Of a DNA stretch of 64,000 bases, positions 49,492 through 59,868 are shown in pieces. The first letter of the stretch is position 1, and each line of letters opens with the position of its first letter. Below the pieces are notes generated by a model. That model was not told the origin of the DNA. It searched no databases and was given only the letters and a program-made list of their open reading frames with translations. The stretch spans positions 39,977 to 103,976 of the forward strand of contig JAAYBV010000006.1 in NCBI GenBank assembly GCA_012744475.1. Reading direction: 5' to 3'. This stretch comes from Phycisphaerae bacterium. Its GTDB lineage: Bacteria; Planctomycetota; Phycisphaerae; Sedimentisphaerales; Anaerobacaceae. The position numbers and the translations under genes are program-made.

Positions 49492-51962
49492 CAACGCTGT
49501 GGCAAGATGTCCGATACGGTTTTCGCATGTTGTGCAAGAACCCTGGGTTCACCGCAATCGCTCTGGTCACCCTGGCGATTGGTATTGGGGCCAATACGAT
49601 CATGTTCAGTTTGGTCAATGCGATGTTGTTTCGTTCCGTGCACGTGCAGGATCCGGATCGCCTGGTGGTGTGCAAAGACGATAACCTCGACCTTGGCTAT
49701 GAGATGTATACTTATATGCGTGACCATAATCCGGTGTTTAGCGATCTAGTGGCCCTTGATAGGGGCCCTCATGCTGCCACCTTGGTATGGGGCGATGTTA
49801 GCAAGCGCGCTCACGTGATGTATGTTTCGTCCAATTATTTCTCTGCTTTGGGTGTGGCCCCGGCTCGGGGAAGGTACTTTTTGCCTGAGGAGGAACGCCT
49901 GGACGCTGAGTTGGTTGCCGTGCTCAGTCATCGTCTCTGGCAATGCCAGGGCGCAGATCCCGAGATCGTCGGTCAGCGGGTGTCCCTCAATGGCATGCCG
50001 GCACAGGTTGTTGGGGTCGCCCCTGAGGGCTTTACCGGTGCAACACTCGTTGGTCCTGAGCTCTGGCTGCCCTTGGGAAGTGGAATGCGAGTGCAGTATC
50101 AACTCCAAGAGTACCCTCTACCGCAGCTCATGGGGCGGCTTCGGCCGGGTCTGAGTATGTCCGGGGCGCAAGCCCAGTTGCAGTCTCTGATTCCTCGTCT
50201 CAGGGAGAACTTCCCCAGGTCATGCAACAACCACAGCACCTTGAGTCTCAACTTGTTGCCGAGGACGGTCCACAGCACACAGACCGAGGGCGATAGGGCC
50301 TACTTATCCGGGGCCAGTCTGTTCCTGATGGGCGTCTCCGCCGTGATCCTGCTCATCGCCTGCACGAATCTGGCGAATATGATCGTCATTCATGGGATCA
50401 CGCGTCACCGGGAGATCGCCATCCGCTTGGCCGTTGGAGGAAGTCGCTGGTATGTCGTACGTCAGTTGTTTGTCGAATCTCTGCTGGTGGCACTGCTCGG
50501 AGGAGGCTTGGGCATCGTATTGGCGATCTGGTGTATGCGAGTTTTGAATGCGTGGGTAGCAGCCCTTGACCCGGAATTCCCCCTGGAGTTGGCCAGGGTT
50601 CTTACGACCGGCCTCGACCTACGCGTTTTGGCAGCCACTTTGGGCATCTGTTTGACTGCGACGGTGCTATTCGGCCTGAAACCTGCCTTGCGTTTGTCGC
50701 GACGCGATGTCGTTGCCGATTTGAAGGAATCTGCCGGTGGTGGGGTCATGTCCACACGCAGCACGCGCGGGATCATGCCGCGTGGTCTTTCGGTGGTTTT
50801 TCAGACCGCCCTGTCGGTTGTGCTGGTGATGGCCGCCGTCCTATGTACGCGTAGTGCCCGCAAGGCCATTCAGACCAACCCCGGTTTCGACCTGCAAGGC
50901 AAGCTGCTCATCGAGATTGACGCGCGCGCGGCAGGCTATGATCCTGCCCGTAGTGTCCAAGTCTGCGAAGCCGTGGCCGAGCACCTGAATGCGCTGCCGG
51001 GCGTTCAGATGGCTGGCTTGTCCTGCGACGGTGGCTTTGGCGGTTCCGTTGTGGAATACGCACCAGGCGTGGAAAGTGATACGCCTGGGAATCTGTTGGC
51101 CAGAGATCCCTTTGTATGCCCGGTTGGTGGGGAATACTTCGAGTCAATGGGAATACCACTGTTGCAGGGTCGCACTTTTTGTCGTCTCGATAGTGTCACC
51201 GATGCAGAAAAGGTTCTCATCATTGATGAACCGCTTGCCCGCAGACTGCGACCGGATGCGAACGCCCTCGGTTGCCTGATTCAATATGGCTGGCGTTCCT
51301 TGTCAGAACCCCACAGGATTGTCGGGATTGTGCCAACCCTGCATAGCGCTTTGCACAACCCAGAGAAAAGGGCTCATATCTATCTGCCGATGGGGCCGAA
51401 GCACAGACCCGCATACATACACCTGCGCTTGGCAAGTGACGCCCTCAACACTGAGGCCACCCTACGGCAGATGATCCCTGCTGAGATTCGCAAAGTGGAT
51501 CCATATCTGCCGGTCCTGTCAGTGAGAACTCTGATGGACTGTCAGCGCAACGATTTACCGGTTTGGCTCCGGCTCATGGGTGCCCGGCTCTCGCTCATCT
51601 TTGGGGCAATGGCCCTGTTCCTGGCGGCTTTGGGCATCTATGCGGTTAAGGGCTACATGGTTGCCTCGCGCACGCCTGAGATCGGTGTACGCATGGCCCT
51701 GGGTGCTACCCGGCGCGGTATTCTGGCCATGGTATTGCGTGAGGGCGCAATCCTGACGCTGGTTGGCCTGTGCTGGGGATTGCTGCTGGCTTGGGCCGTG
51801 GCGCGCGTGGCCGGTAGCTTGCTTTATGGCGTCAGTCCGCTCGATCCTGTCAGTATCGCTGTGACCATTGTCGTGCTCGGCCTTGCCTCGCTCTTGGCCA
51901 GCTATATCCCTGCGCGCCGAGCGGCCAGGGTCGATCCGATGGCAGCACTGCGGTACGAATAG
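49488..51962 (+). CDS. ADOP/MacB-like ABC permease 1
   Basis: 824 residues built of two MacB-like halves. A cytoplasmic start [15 protein letters not shown] is followed by helix 1 ([18 protein letters not shown]), a periplasmic MacB-type domain (about 60-255), and FtsX helices (about 275-400). A second periplasmic domain (about 460-690) and a second FtsX block follow, ending PARRAARVDPMAALRYE. This is the layout of the 'Acidobacterial duplicated orphan permease' family, which normally lacks a linked ATPase. Here the start overlaps the ATPase gene by ATGA. Codon choice looks more AT-rich at third positions than in permeases 2, 3 and 5. Substrate unknown; no MacA-like adaptor gene is present. 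Confidence 0.85.
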   Translation: MTTLWQDVRYGFRMLCKNPGFTAIALVTLAIGIGANTIMFSLVNAMLFRSVHVQDPDRLVVCKDDNLDLGYEMYTYMRDHNPVFSDLVALDRGPHAATLVWGDVSKRAHVMYVSSNYFSALGVAPARGRYFLPEEERLDAELVAVLSHRLWQCQGADPEIVGQRVSLNGMPAQVVGVAPEGFTGATLVGPELWLPLGSGMRVQYQLQEYPLPQLMGRLRPGLSMSGAQAQLQSLIPRLRENFPRSCNNHSTLSLNLLPRTVHSTQTEGDRAYLSGASLFLMGVSAVILLIACTNLANMIVIHGITRHREIAIRLAVGGSRWYVVRQLFVESLLVALLGGGLGIVLAIWCMRVLNAWVAALDPEFPLELARVLTTGLDLRVLAATLGICLTATVLFGLKPALRLSRRDVVADLKESAGGGVMSTRSTRGIMPRGLSVVFQTALSVVLVMAAVLCTRSARKAIQTNPGFDLQGKLLIEIDARAAGYDPARSVQVCEAVAEHLNALPGVQMAGLSCDGGFGGSVVEYAPGVESDTPGNLLARDPFVCPVGGEYFESMGIPLLQGRTFCRLDSVTDAEKVLIIDEPLARRLRPDANALGCLIQYGWRSLSEPHRIVGIVPTLHSALHNPEKRAHIYLPMGPKHRPAYIHLRLASDALNTEATLRQMIPAEIRKVDPYLPVLSVRTLMDCQRNDLPVWLRLMGARLSLIFGAMALFLAALGIYAVKGYMVASRTPEIGVRMALGATRRGILAMVLREGAILTLVGLCWGLLLAWAVARVAGSLLYGVSPLDPVSIAVTIVVLGLASLLASYIPARRAARVDPMAALRYE

Positions 51963-52066
51963 CGATGCGTTGACAGTTCACAGTTGACAGTTTGCAGCAG
52001 GTTCCTGACCGCCGGTAACTGACAACTGAGAACCGACAACTGTGAACTACGAACTGGAGTCATGCA
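51963..52066. repeat. Permease spacer repeat A
   Basis: 104 bases between permeases 1 and 2, built from degenerate units such as GTTGACAGTTCACAGTTGA and their complements ACAACTGAGAACCGACAAC. It ends in GAACTGGAGTCATGCA, which gives the ribosome site of the next gene. Two near copies follow downstream. Confidence 0.85.
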
Positions 52067-54568
52067 ATGACGACGCTCTGGCAGGACGTCAGGTACGGGT
52101 TTCGGATGCTGGCGAAGAATCGAGGTTTCACGGCGATTGCTCTGGTGACGTTGGCCGTTGGCATCGGCGCCAACACGATCATGTTCACCATGTCCGATTT
52201 ATTGCTCCGGCCCCCGACGAAGGTGAAGGAGCCCGAGCAGTTGATGTATTGCGCGATCCAGGACGCCTTGTTTCCCTGGTTTCGGTATTCGGCGTATCTG
52301 ACGCTCCGCAACAGTGGCCTGGTCTTCAGCGATTGTCTGGCCCAGGGCGACGACGCCCGGCCGACCACCCTGGTTCATGGGAACTCGGTAGGCCAAGTGC
52401 GCGCGGCATACGTCTCAGCCAACTACTTCTCTTTCCTGGGAGTGGCGCCGGCTCAAGGACGGGGTTTCCTGCCGGCCGAAGAGCGGCAGGGCAGTGGCCC
52501 GGTTATGGTGCTGACCCATCGCACTTGGCGGCGGCTGGGCGCCGATCCGAATATGGTGGGGCAGTTCCTACGTGTCAACGGCGTCTCCTGCCAAGTGGTG
52601 GGCATCGCCCCCGAGGGCTTCACCGGCGCGACGTTCATTGGTCCGGACCTCTGGCTGCCGCTGGGCAGCCACCTGGCAGTGGCCGACCTTTCACGGGGGA
52701 GACCCCCCCGGGCAGACCTCGGGCCGGATCGAGACTACCCAAGCGTTCATCTCGTCGGCCGGCTTCAGCCGGGCTTGAGCCGGTCGGCGGCGCAGGCCCA
52801 ACTGCAAGCGCTGGTCGCGCGCTTCAAACGGGAGTATCCCAGACAATGGAAGCCCAATTCCTCGCTTGCTCTGCGCCCGCCTGGCCGGTTCTTCATCGAT
52901 GCGGATGTCGAGCAGGAACAACTGAGCGCGACTCTGTTCAGTCTGGTTCTGATGGGGGTCTCCGGCGTCATCCTGTTGATTGCCTGTTTGAATCTGGCCA
53001 ACATGCTCATCATTCAGGGCGCCGCGCGCCGCCGCGAGATGGCCGTCCGCATGGCCCTCGGTGGCGGCCGCTGGCGCATCATCCAGCAGTTGCTCGTCGA
53101 GTCCGCCCTGCTGGCGTTGTTGGGAGGGATCCTCGGCCTTGTACTGGCCTTCTGGGGCACGAGCATTCTGAGGGCGTGGATTGGGTCGGTTCAGGACGCG
53201 GAGTTGCGGTGCTTCAGACCCAGCTTGAACGTTCGTGTTCTGGTGGCCACGCTGGGTTTCTGCCTGGTCGCCACACTACTGTTTGGGCTGCGACCGGCGC
53301 AGTGGTTGTCGCGGTGTGACATTGCCGGCGAGATGAAGGATTCCGCCGGCGGCGTCCTCGGCTCGGTTCGCAGAAGACGCCGCGGCCTCTCGATGGTGGG
53401 GCAGATCGCCTTGGCCGTGGCGCTGGTGCTCAGCGCATCACTGCTGACGAGAAGTGCCTTCCAGTTGATGCGCCCGGACCCGCGGTTTCCTCTCGAGGAC
53501 AAGCTGGTGGTTCAGATCGATCCACTTTCGGCCGGGTATGACCGGGTGCGGAGCATCCAGACGTGCGAGGCGCTGGCTGACCGTTTGTCCTCCCTGCCGC
53601 AGGTCAAGGCGCTGGGGACATCACCCCGGCTGTTTTTCGGCGGCGGGGACGTGCTGTCGATTTCCGAGTGCACGCCGGCAGCGGAAGACGGAGGAGCAAG
53701 AAGACATCTTGCGCGCTGGGCCGCCGTAACCGACGTCGGTCGCGATTACTTCGCCGCGCTGGAGATTCCCCTCTTGCAGGGGCGGCGCTTCAACCTGCGG
53801 GACGGGGCGCCGAACGCGGAGAAGGTGACCATCATTGACGAGTCTCTGGCCCGCAAACTTCGCCCCGACGGTAATGCCCTCGGCTGTTTCGTCCAATATG
53901 GCGGTTTCGGCGAGTATTCCGATCCCTACCGGGTGGTCGGTACCGTCGCGCACGTGCCGGGCGTCGGCGATCCCGAGGTCCACCTCCAAATGTACAAACC
54001 CGCTCAGCCAGACCAGTTGTCCCCGTATCTCTACGTGCACGTTGCGAATCGCAAAGCGGCCGGCATGTTGCGCGAGCAGATCGCCGAGGAGATTCACAGG
54101 ATTGACGCGCGCGTTCCGATTCTGTCGATCGAAACGCTCGCCCGGATCCGAAAGGCCGATACCTCGATATGGTTCGCACGATTCGGTGCCCGTTTGGCGC
54201 TCGCGGCCGGGGCGGCGGCACTATTCCTGGCAGCGCTGGGCATCTACGCGATCAAAGGGTTCATGGTCGTCTCGCGGACGCCAGAGATTGGCATTCGCAA
54301 GGCGCTCGGCGCCACGCACTGGGACATCATGAGCATGGTCTTTCGCGAGGGACTGGTCCTCACGGTAGTTGGGCTGTTCTTCGGCCTGCTGCTGGGTTTG
54401 GGAGTGGCGCGTGTTGCGGCCAGCCTGCTCTACGGCGTCAGTCCTATCGATCCCGTGAGCGTCGTCGCGACGGTCGTTCTGCTTGCTCTGACCGCAGTGT
54501 TGGCCGGTTTGATTCCGGCGCGCCGCGCGGCGCGGATCGATCCGATGGCAGCACTGCGGTACGAATAG
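52067..54568 (+). CDS. ADOP/MacB-like ABC permease 2
   Basis: 833 residues with the same two-half layout as permease 1: [35 protein letters not shown] as the first helix of the first FtsX block, [26 protein letters not shown] before the last block, and the end [17 protein letters not shown]. It departs from its siblings just after helix 1 (MSDLLLRPPTKVKEPEQLM) and in the periplasmic domains, where binding specificity would lie. GGAG about 9 bases ahead of the ATG comes from the repeat spacer. GC-rich codon use. Confidence 0.85.
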   Translation: MTTLWQDVRYGFRMLAKNRGFTAIALVTLAVGIGANTIMFTMSDLLLRPPTKVKEPEQLMYCAIQDALFPWFRYSAYLTLRNSGLVFSDCLAQGDDARPTTLVHGNSVGQVRAAYVSANYFSFLGVAPAQGRGFLPAEERQGSGPVMVLTHRTWRRLGADPNMVGQFLRVNGVSCQVVGIAPEGFTGATFIGPDLWLPLGSHLAVADLSRGRPPRADLGPDRDYPSVHLVGRLQPGLSRSAAQAQLQALVARFKREYPRQWKPNSSLALRPPGRFFIDADVEQEQLSATLFSLVLMGVSGVILLIACLNLANMLIIQGAARRREMAVRMALGGGRWRIIQQLLVESALLALLGGILGLVLAFWGTSILRAWIGSVQDAELRCFRPSLNVRVLVATLGFCLVATLLFGLRPAQWLSRCDIAGEMKDSAGGVLGSVRRRRRGLSMVGQIALAVALVLSASLLTRSAFQLMRPDPRFPLEDKLVVQIDPLSAGYDRVRSIQTCEALADRLSSLPQVKALGTSPRLFFGGGDVLSISECTPAAEDGGARRHLARWAAVTDVGRDYFAALEIPLLQGRRFNLRDGAPNAEKVTIIDESLARKLRPDGNALGCFVQYGGFGEYSDPYRVVGTVAHVPGVGDPEVHLQMYKPAQPDQLSPYLYVHVANRKAAGMLREQIAEEIHRIDARVPILSIETLARIRKADTSIWFARFGARLALAAGAAALFLAALGIYAIKGFMVVSRTPEIGIRKALGATHWDIMSMVFREGLVLTVVGLFFGLLLGLGVARVAASLLYGVSPIDPVSVVATVVLLALTAVLAGLIPARRAARIDPMAALRYE

Positions 54569-54700
54569 GGATGCGTTGACAGTTCACAGTTGACAGTTCG
54601 CAGCGGGTTCCTGACCACCGAGACCCGACAACTGCGAACTGACAACCGACAACTGAGAACTGAGGACCGACAACTGTGAACTACGAACTGGAGTGATGCA
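54569..54700. repeat. Permease spacer repeat B
   Basis: 132 bases, the same element as spacer A with one extra block of the GACAACTGAGAACTGA type. It ends in GAACTGGAGTGATGCA ahead of permease 3. Confidence 0.85.
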
Positions 54701-57211
54701 ATGACGACGCTCTGGCAAGACGTCAGGTACGGATTGCGGATGCTGGCGAAGAATCGCGGGTTCACGGCGATTGCGCTGGTGACACTGGCGATCGGCATCG
54801 GCGCTAATACGATCATGTTCAGTGTGGTCAACGCGATGCTGTTTCGCCCGATGCACGTGAAAGATCCCGACCGGCTGGTGCACTGCGGGATTCGCAATTT
54901 CGGCCTGATCACCTACACGATGTACGCCGACATGCGGGATGACAACCCGGTGTTCAGCGATCTGATCGCCCACAATTATGGCTACTGTCGGGGCACCTGG
55001 GTCCAGGGTGACGTGGTTCGACACATGGACTTGATGTACGTCTCGGCCGACTACTTCTCCGTGTTGGGGGTCGTTCCGGCGTATGGACGAACCTTCCAGC
55101 CTGAGGAAGAACGCTACGGGGCCGAGCCGGTCGTGGTCCTGAGCCATCAGACCTGGCAGCGGCTCGGCGCCGATCCGAAGATCGTGGGCCAGTACGTGGA
55201 CATCAACGCGTCGCCCTGTCGGATCGTCGGCGTGGCGCCGAAGCGATTCACCGGCACGACCACCTCGGGTCCCGATGTCTGGCTGCCTCTGGGCGCTTTT
55301 GGCAAGGTAGACCACCCCGACGAGGAGAGGCCGACGGGCAGACGACAGGCGATATGGGACTACCCGGCGATCACGTTGATCGGGCGGCTCAGGAGCGGCC
55401 TGGACATGGTCGAGGCCGAGGCAAGGTTGCAGGCGATGGCGCCGCGCCTCAAGGAGTATGACCCCAGGAGGTGGAAGGACGACTCCAGACCGTACCTGGC
55501 TCACCTGGCGCGAATGGGCGCGGGGGAAGACGAGGATGAGACGAAGACCTTGAGCGTCATCAGTGCGATTCTGATGGGCATCTCGGGCGTCGTTCTGCTG
55601 ATCGCCTGCCTGAACCTGGCGAGCATGATCACGGTCCAGGGAGTGTCGCGGCAGCGGGAGATCGCCATTCGCATGGCCATCGGGGGCGGACGCCTGCGGA
55701 TCGTCCGGCAGTTGTTCCTCGAATCGTTCCTGCTGGCACTGTTCGGAGGGGTCCTGGCTTTGATTCCTGCCTTCTGGGGCGTTCGGATTCTCAACGCCTG
55801 GCTGGCTACGGCAACCCTGCCGATTCGATTGACGACCTGGTTCGACGCGCGCGTTCTGAGCGCCACCCTGGGGTTCTGTCTGATTGCGACCGTGCTCTTC
55901 GGTCTCAAGCCCGCTCTGCGTCTGTCCGCACGTGATGTTATCAGTGACTTGAAGGAGTCGGGGGGCGGGGTGGTCCGCTCGGTGCGTCGACGACGGCGCT
56001 TGATCCCGCGCGGTCTGCCGGTGGTCCTTCAGATCGCGCTAGCCGTCGTGCTGGTGATGGGCGCGACGCTGTTCACGCGGACGGCGTTGAGGATCGCGCG
56101 AACGCGTCCGGGCTTCGATCTGGCCGGCAAGCTGGTGGTCCGGATCGATCCGCTGGCAGGCGGCTACACCCACGCCCAGGCCGCAACCGCTTGCCAGATG
56201 CTGGCGGAACGCCTCAAGGGGACGCCCGGCATCCAGGCCGCGGGTCTGTCCACGTCGTTTCCGGTCGGCGATACACGACATGGTTTCTCGCAGCGGTTCA
56301 TCGCCTACGAGCCTGGCGTTGCAGACGACCCCTCGAAAAACCTGCTGGAGAGAGGACCGCTGCTGTTCGAGGTTGATGGCAATTACTTCGAGGCGATGGG
56401 AATTCCTCTCCTTCGAGGCCGACCCTTCCGACCGCTCGACAGCGCTCCCGATGCCGAGCGGGTCGTGATCATCGACGAGCTGCTGGCCCGCAAGCTCCGC
56501 CCGGACGGCAACGTCGTGGATTGCCTGATCCAGCATGGCTGGGGCTCGGAGCTGGACGTGTGCCGAGTGGTTGGGGTCGTGCCGAGTCTGTTGGATCTTT
56601 CGGGCGAAGCATGGAACTGGGCCCACATCTATGAGCCGATCCGCGATGACCATCTACCTGTCTACATCCACCTGCGTCTTGCCAGCACCGCGCCGAGCGT
56701 CGAAACAGCTCTCGTCCGGAGCATTGGCGCACAGATCCGCAAGATCGATCCGCGCCTGCCGGTGGTGTCGGTGATAAGCCTGACGGACCAGCATCGCAAC
56801 GACGGAACCATACGACAAGCGGCAGTGGCCGCCCGGCTGACGGCCATGTTCGGGGTCATGGCCCTGTTCCTGGCCGGGCTCGGGCTGTACGCGGTCAAGG
56901 GCCACATGGTCGCGTCGCGGACTCCCGAGATCGGGATTCGCATGGCCCTGGGCGCCACCCGGCGCGACATCCTGGGCCTCGTGTTTCGTCAGGGCGCCGT
57001 ATCGACATTCGTGGGCCTTTCGCTCGGAATCCTGCTGGCCGGCGCGTTGGCGCGGCTGATTCGCGCCGGGCTTTACGGTGTCAGCCCCCTCGATCCGCTA
57101 AGCATCGCGGCCACAGTGGTGCTGCTGGCGGCCGTGTCCGTGCTGGCCGGCTACGTCCCCGCCCGCCGAGCGGCGCGAATCGACCCGATGGTAGCACTGC
57201 GGTACGAATAG
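54701..57211 (+). CDS. ADOP/MacB-like ABC permease 3
   Basis: 836 residues, same layout. Helix 1 [20 protein letters not shown]; first FtsX block with [18 protein letters not shown] and [17 protein letters not shown]; second half from [19 protein letters not shown]; last block from [26 protein letters not shown]; end [17 protein letters not shown]. Periplasmic domain 1 carries a charged insert ([15 protein letters not shown]). Most similar by eye to permeases 4 and 5. Likely pairs with the single upstream ATPase. Confidence 0.85.
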   Translation: MTTLWQDVRYGLRMLAKNRGFTAIALVTLAIGIGANTIMFSVVNAMLFRPMHVKDPDRLVHCGIRNFGLITYTMYADMRDDNPVFSDLIAHNYGYCRGTWVQGDVVRHMDLMYVSADYFSVLGVVPAYGRTFQPEEERYGAEPVVVLSHQTWQRLGADPKIVGQYVDINASPCRIVGVAPKRFTGTTTSGPDVWLPLGAFGKVDHPDEERPTGRRQAIWDYPAITLIGRLRSGLDMVEAEARLQAMAPRLKEYDPRRWKDDSRPYLAHLARMGAGEDEDETKTLSVISAILMGISGVVLLIACLNLASMITVQGVSRQREIAIRMAIGGGRLRIVRQLFLESFLLALFGGVLALIPAFWGVRILNAWLATATLPIRLTTWFDARVLSATLGFCLIATVLFGLKPALRLSARDVISDLKESGGGVVRSVRRRRRLIPRGLPVVLQIALAVVLVMGATLFTRTALRIARTRPGFDLAGKLVVRIDPLAGGYTHAQAATACQMLAERLKGTPGIQAAGLSTSFPVGDTRHGFSQRFIAYEPGVADDPSKNLLERGPLLFEVDGNYFEAMGIPLLRGRPFRPLDSAPDAERVVIIDELLARKLRPDGNVVDCLIQHGWGSELDVCRVVGVVPSLLDLSGEAWNWAHIYEPIRDDHLPVYIHLRLASTAPSVETALVRSIGAQIRKIDPRLPVVSVISLTDQHRNDGTIRQAAVAARLTAMFGVMALFLAGLGLYAVKGHMVASRTPEIGIRMALGATRRDILGLVFRQGAVSTFVGLSLGILLAGALARLIRAGLYGVSPLDPLSIAATVVLLAAVSVLAGYVPARRAARIDPMVALRYE

Positions 57212-57315
57212 GGATGAGTTGACAGTTCACAGTTGACAGTTCGCAGTGGGTTCCTGACCGCCGGTAACTGACAACTGACAACCGACAACTGTGAACTACG
57301 AACTGGAGTCATGCA
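57212..57315. repeat. Permease spacer repeat C
   Basis: 104 bases, near-identical to spacer A, ending in GAACTGGAGTCATGCA ahead of permease 4. No such spacer stands between permeases 4 and 5 (9-base gap). Confidence 0.85.
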
Positions 57316-59859
57316 ATGACGACGCTCTGGCAGGACGTCAGATTCGGTTTGCGGATGCTGGCGAAGAACCGCGGGTTCACGGCGATTGCCCTGATTACGC
57401 TGGCGATCGGCATCGGGGCCAACACGATTATGTTCAGCGTGGTCAATACGCTGCTCTTTCGACCGCTGCCCGTCAAAGAGCCCGACCGATTGGTGCGCTG
57501 CGAATTTAACGTAACACGTCTCGTCTTTTATCCGGGCTATGTCGAGCTACGTGATAATAATCCGGTGTTCAGCAATCTCATCTCCCACAGTTACGGCAGA
57601 AGAACCTGTACTCTGGTAAGAGACGGTATGGTAAGACATGTGGATCCGCTATACGTCTCGGCCAACTACTTCAGCGCCCTGGGGGGATCCCCCCTTTATG
57701 GGCGGACGTTCCTGCCTGAGGAGGAAGTCGCTGGTGCTGAGCCAGTGGTGGTCCTGAGCTACCGAACTTGGCAGCGTCTGGGCGCTGAGCCCGAGATCGG
57801 GGGCCAATATGTGCGCCTCTCTGGTAAGCTCTTTAGAATCATCGGCGTGATGCCAAGGGCATTCGCAGGCGCATCCGTCATCTGCCCCGACGTCTGGTTG
57901 CCTTTGGGCACGTATGGTCTTGTGGGTAGAATCTATAAAAAGAAGCCGGAGAAGACCGATGAACGGTGGCACTATGCGCCGTCGGTCTTAGCGGGACGAC
58001 TCAAACCTGGCGTGAGTCGATCGGAGGCCCAGGCATGGCTGCAATCCATGCTCCCACGCCTGAAGCAGATTGACCCTTGGATGTTCAACAGGCCCAGGTT
58101 CGGGTCGACAGAGATAGAGGAGGTCTGGTTTGAACTCCACCCGTTGCCCAGACTCAGCGCCGGTGGTATCGACAATGACAGGTCCGCCTTGGGTCGTATC
58201 AGTCTGGGGTTGATGGGAATATCGGGGGTCGTCTTGCTCATTGCCTGTCTGAATCTGGCGAATATGATTGTGGTTCAAGGGGTGGAGCGCCAACGGGAAA
58301 TCGCCATCCGTGCGGCCATCGGCGGGGGGCGTTTGAGGATCGTGCGGCAGTTGCTGGCCGAATCCCTTCTCTTGGCTGTCTTCGGTGGCATTCTGGCTAT
58401 CGGCGTGGCCTTCTGGGGTGTCCGGGTTCTCAAGCTGTGGGCGGCGATGGGCCAACTCCCGATGCAGTTGGGGGAGGCCATCGCTGAGGGAATCACGCTG
58501 GATATACGCGTCCTGGGGGCCACCTTGGGTTTCTGTTTGATTGCCACGGTGCTCTTCGGGTTGAGACCGGCCCTGCGCCTATCGGGACGCGATCTTGTTG
58601 GCGATCTGAAAGAATCCGGCCGAGGTATACTGCGCGCCACGCGCAATCGGCGATGGTTCGTCCCCCGCGACCTGTCGGTGCTCTGTCAAATGGCCCTCAC
58701 TTTCGCGCTGGTCATGTGCGCGACCCTATTGGCTCGAACCGCGCTGAGTGCCGCCCGGGCCGAACGCGGTTTCGGCCTGGATGGGAAGTTGATCGTCGAC
58801 TTGGATCCTTACGCGGGAGGCTACAGGGATGCTCAGGCAAAGCAAGCTTGCCAGGCCCTGGCTGAGCGGTTGAAGGAAAATCCCGAGATTCAGGCGGTTG
58901 GCCTATCTTTTAAGTCGCCTGTGGACCTGGAGTGGTGGCCCTGGGTTCGCGAAAGAGTCGTCGAGTATGTGCCGGGCCGCGAGGATGACGCGTCAGGCAG
59001 CCTATTGACGAAGCCACTTCACGAGTATGAGGTAGACGGCGACTACTTCGAAGCGATGGGAATTCGGCTCTTGCAGGGTCGGGTCTTTCGCCCTCTCGAC
59101 AGTGCCCCTGATGCAGAAAAAGTCGTGATCATCGATGAGCTTCTGGCCCGTAAACTCCGGCCGGAGGGTAGTGCCCTTGGCTGTCTCATCCAGTATGGCT
59201 CGGGGCCCCACCAAGTGATCGGTATCGTACCGAACCTGCGGAGCGTTTGGGGCAATGGCCAAATCCAACCCCATGTCTATACACCACTCGGAGCCCAAAG
59301 CGTGCCCGAATCCATCCATCTGCGTGCCAGAAGTGCGGCGCCCGGAGCGGAGGCCGCGTTCGTGCGCACCATCGGTGCACGCATTCGAGAGCTCGATCCT
59401 CGTCTGCCGGTCGTCTCGGTAGCGTCTCTGGCGGATCGACATCGCAACGATCCCACGGTGTTGCTCGCGCGAGCCGTGGCCCGACTTGCCGTGATGTTTG
59501 GGGCCATGGCCCTGTTCCTGGCCGGTATGGGTCTCTATGCCGTCAAGAGCCATATGGTCGCCTCGCGAACCCCTGAGATTGGCATCCGTATGGCGTTGGG
59601 CGCCACCCGGCGGGACATTCTGACCCTGGTGCTGCGTCAGGGCGCCACATCGACGTTCGCAGGGCTGCTGGCCGGCATGCTGCTGGCGTTCGTCATGACG
59701 CGAGTGATTCGCAGCGCGGTCCAAGGCATCAGTAGCATTGATCTCGTGAGCATCGTTGTCACCGTGGTTGTGCTCACAGCGACTTCACTGCTGGCCACGT
59801 ATATCCCGGCCCGGCGGGCGCTCAGAGTCGACCCGAAGGCGGCCTTGCAGTACGAATAG
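57316..59859 (+). CDS. ADOP/MacB-like ABC permease 4
   Basis: 847 residues, the longest of the five. The first 45 codons almost equal those of permease 5 at DNA level. The periplasmic part after FNVTRLVFYPGYVELRDNN is more AT-rich in codon choice. FtsX block 1 has [34 protein letters not shown]; the second half starts LSVLCQMALTFALVMCATL; the end is PARRALRVDPKAALQYE, slightly off the others (LRYE). Nine bases separate its stop from permease 5, so these two are tightly coupled. Confidence 0.85.
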   Translation: MTTLWQDVRFGLRMLAKNRGFTAIALITLAIGIGANTIMFSVVNTLLFRPLPVKEPDRLVRCEFNVTRLVFYPGYVELRDNNPVFSNLISHSYGRRTCTLVRDGMVRHVDPLYVSANYFSALGGSPLYGRTFLPEEEVAGAEPVVVLSYRTWQRLGAEPEIGGQYVRLSGKLFRIIGVMPRAFAGASVICPDVWLPLGTYGLVGRIYKKKPEKTDERWHYAPSVLAGRLKPGVSRSEAQAWLQSMLPRLKQIDPWMFNRPRFGSTEIEEVWFELHPLPRLSAGGIDNDRSALGRISLGLMGISGVVLLIACLNLANMIVVQGVERQREIAIRAAIGGGRLRIVRQLLAESLLLAVFGGILAIGVAFWGVRVLKLWAAMGQLPMQLGEAIAEGITLDIRVLGATLGFCLIATVLFGLRPALRLSGRDLVGDLKESGRGILRATRNRRWFVPRDLSVLCQMALTFALVMCATLLARTALSAARAERGFGLDGKLIVDLDPYAGGYRDAQAKQACQALAERLKENPEIQAVGLSFKSPVDLEWWPWVRERVVEYVPGREDDASGSLLTKPLHEYEVDGDYFEAMGIRLLQGRVFRPLDSAPDAEKVVIIDELLARKLRPEGSALGCLIQYGSGPHQVIGIVPNLRSVWGNGQIQPHVYTPLGAQSVPESIHLRARSAAPGAEAAFVRTIGARIRELDPRLPVVSVASLADRHRNDPTVLLARAVARLAVMFGAMALFLAGMGLYAVKSHMVASRTPEIGIRMALGATRRDILTLVLRQGATSTFAGLLAGMLLAFVMTRVIRSAVQGISSIDLVSIVVTVVVLTATSLLATYIPARRALRVDPKAALQYE

Positions 59860-59868
59860 GAGAGACGC

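Noticed and set aside
51963..57315. CRISPR-like array of short repeats between permeases
   Set aside because: Units are degenerate, in both orientations and without regular unique spacers; no cas genes are present.
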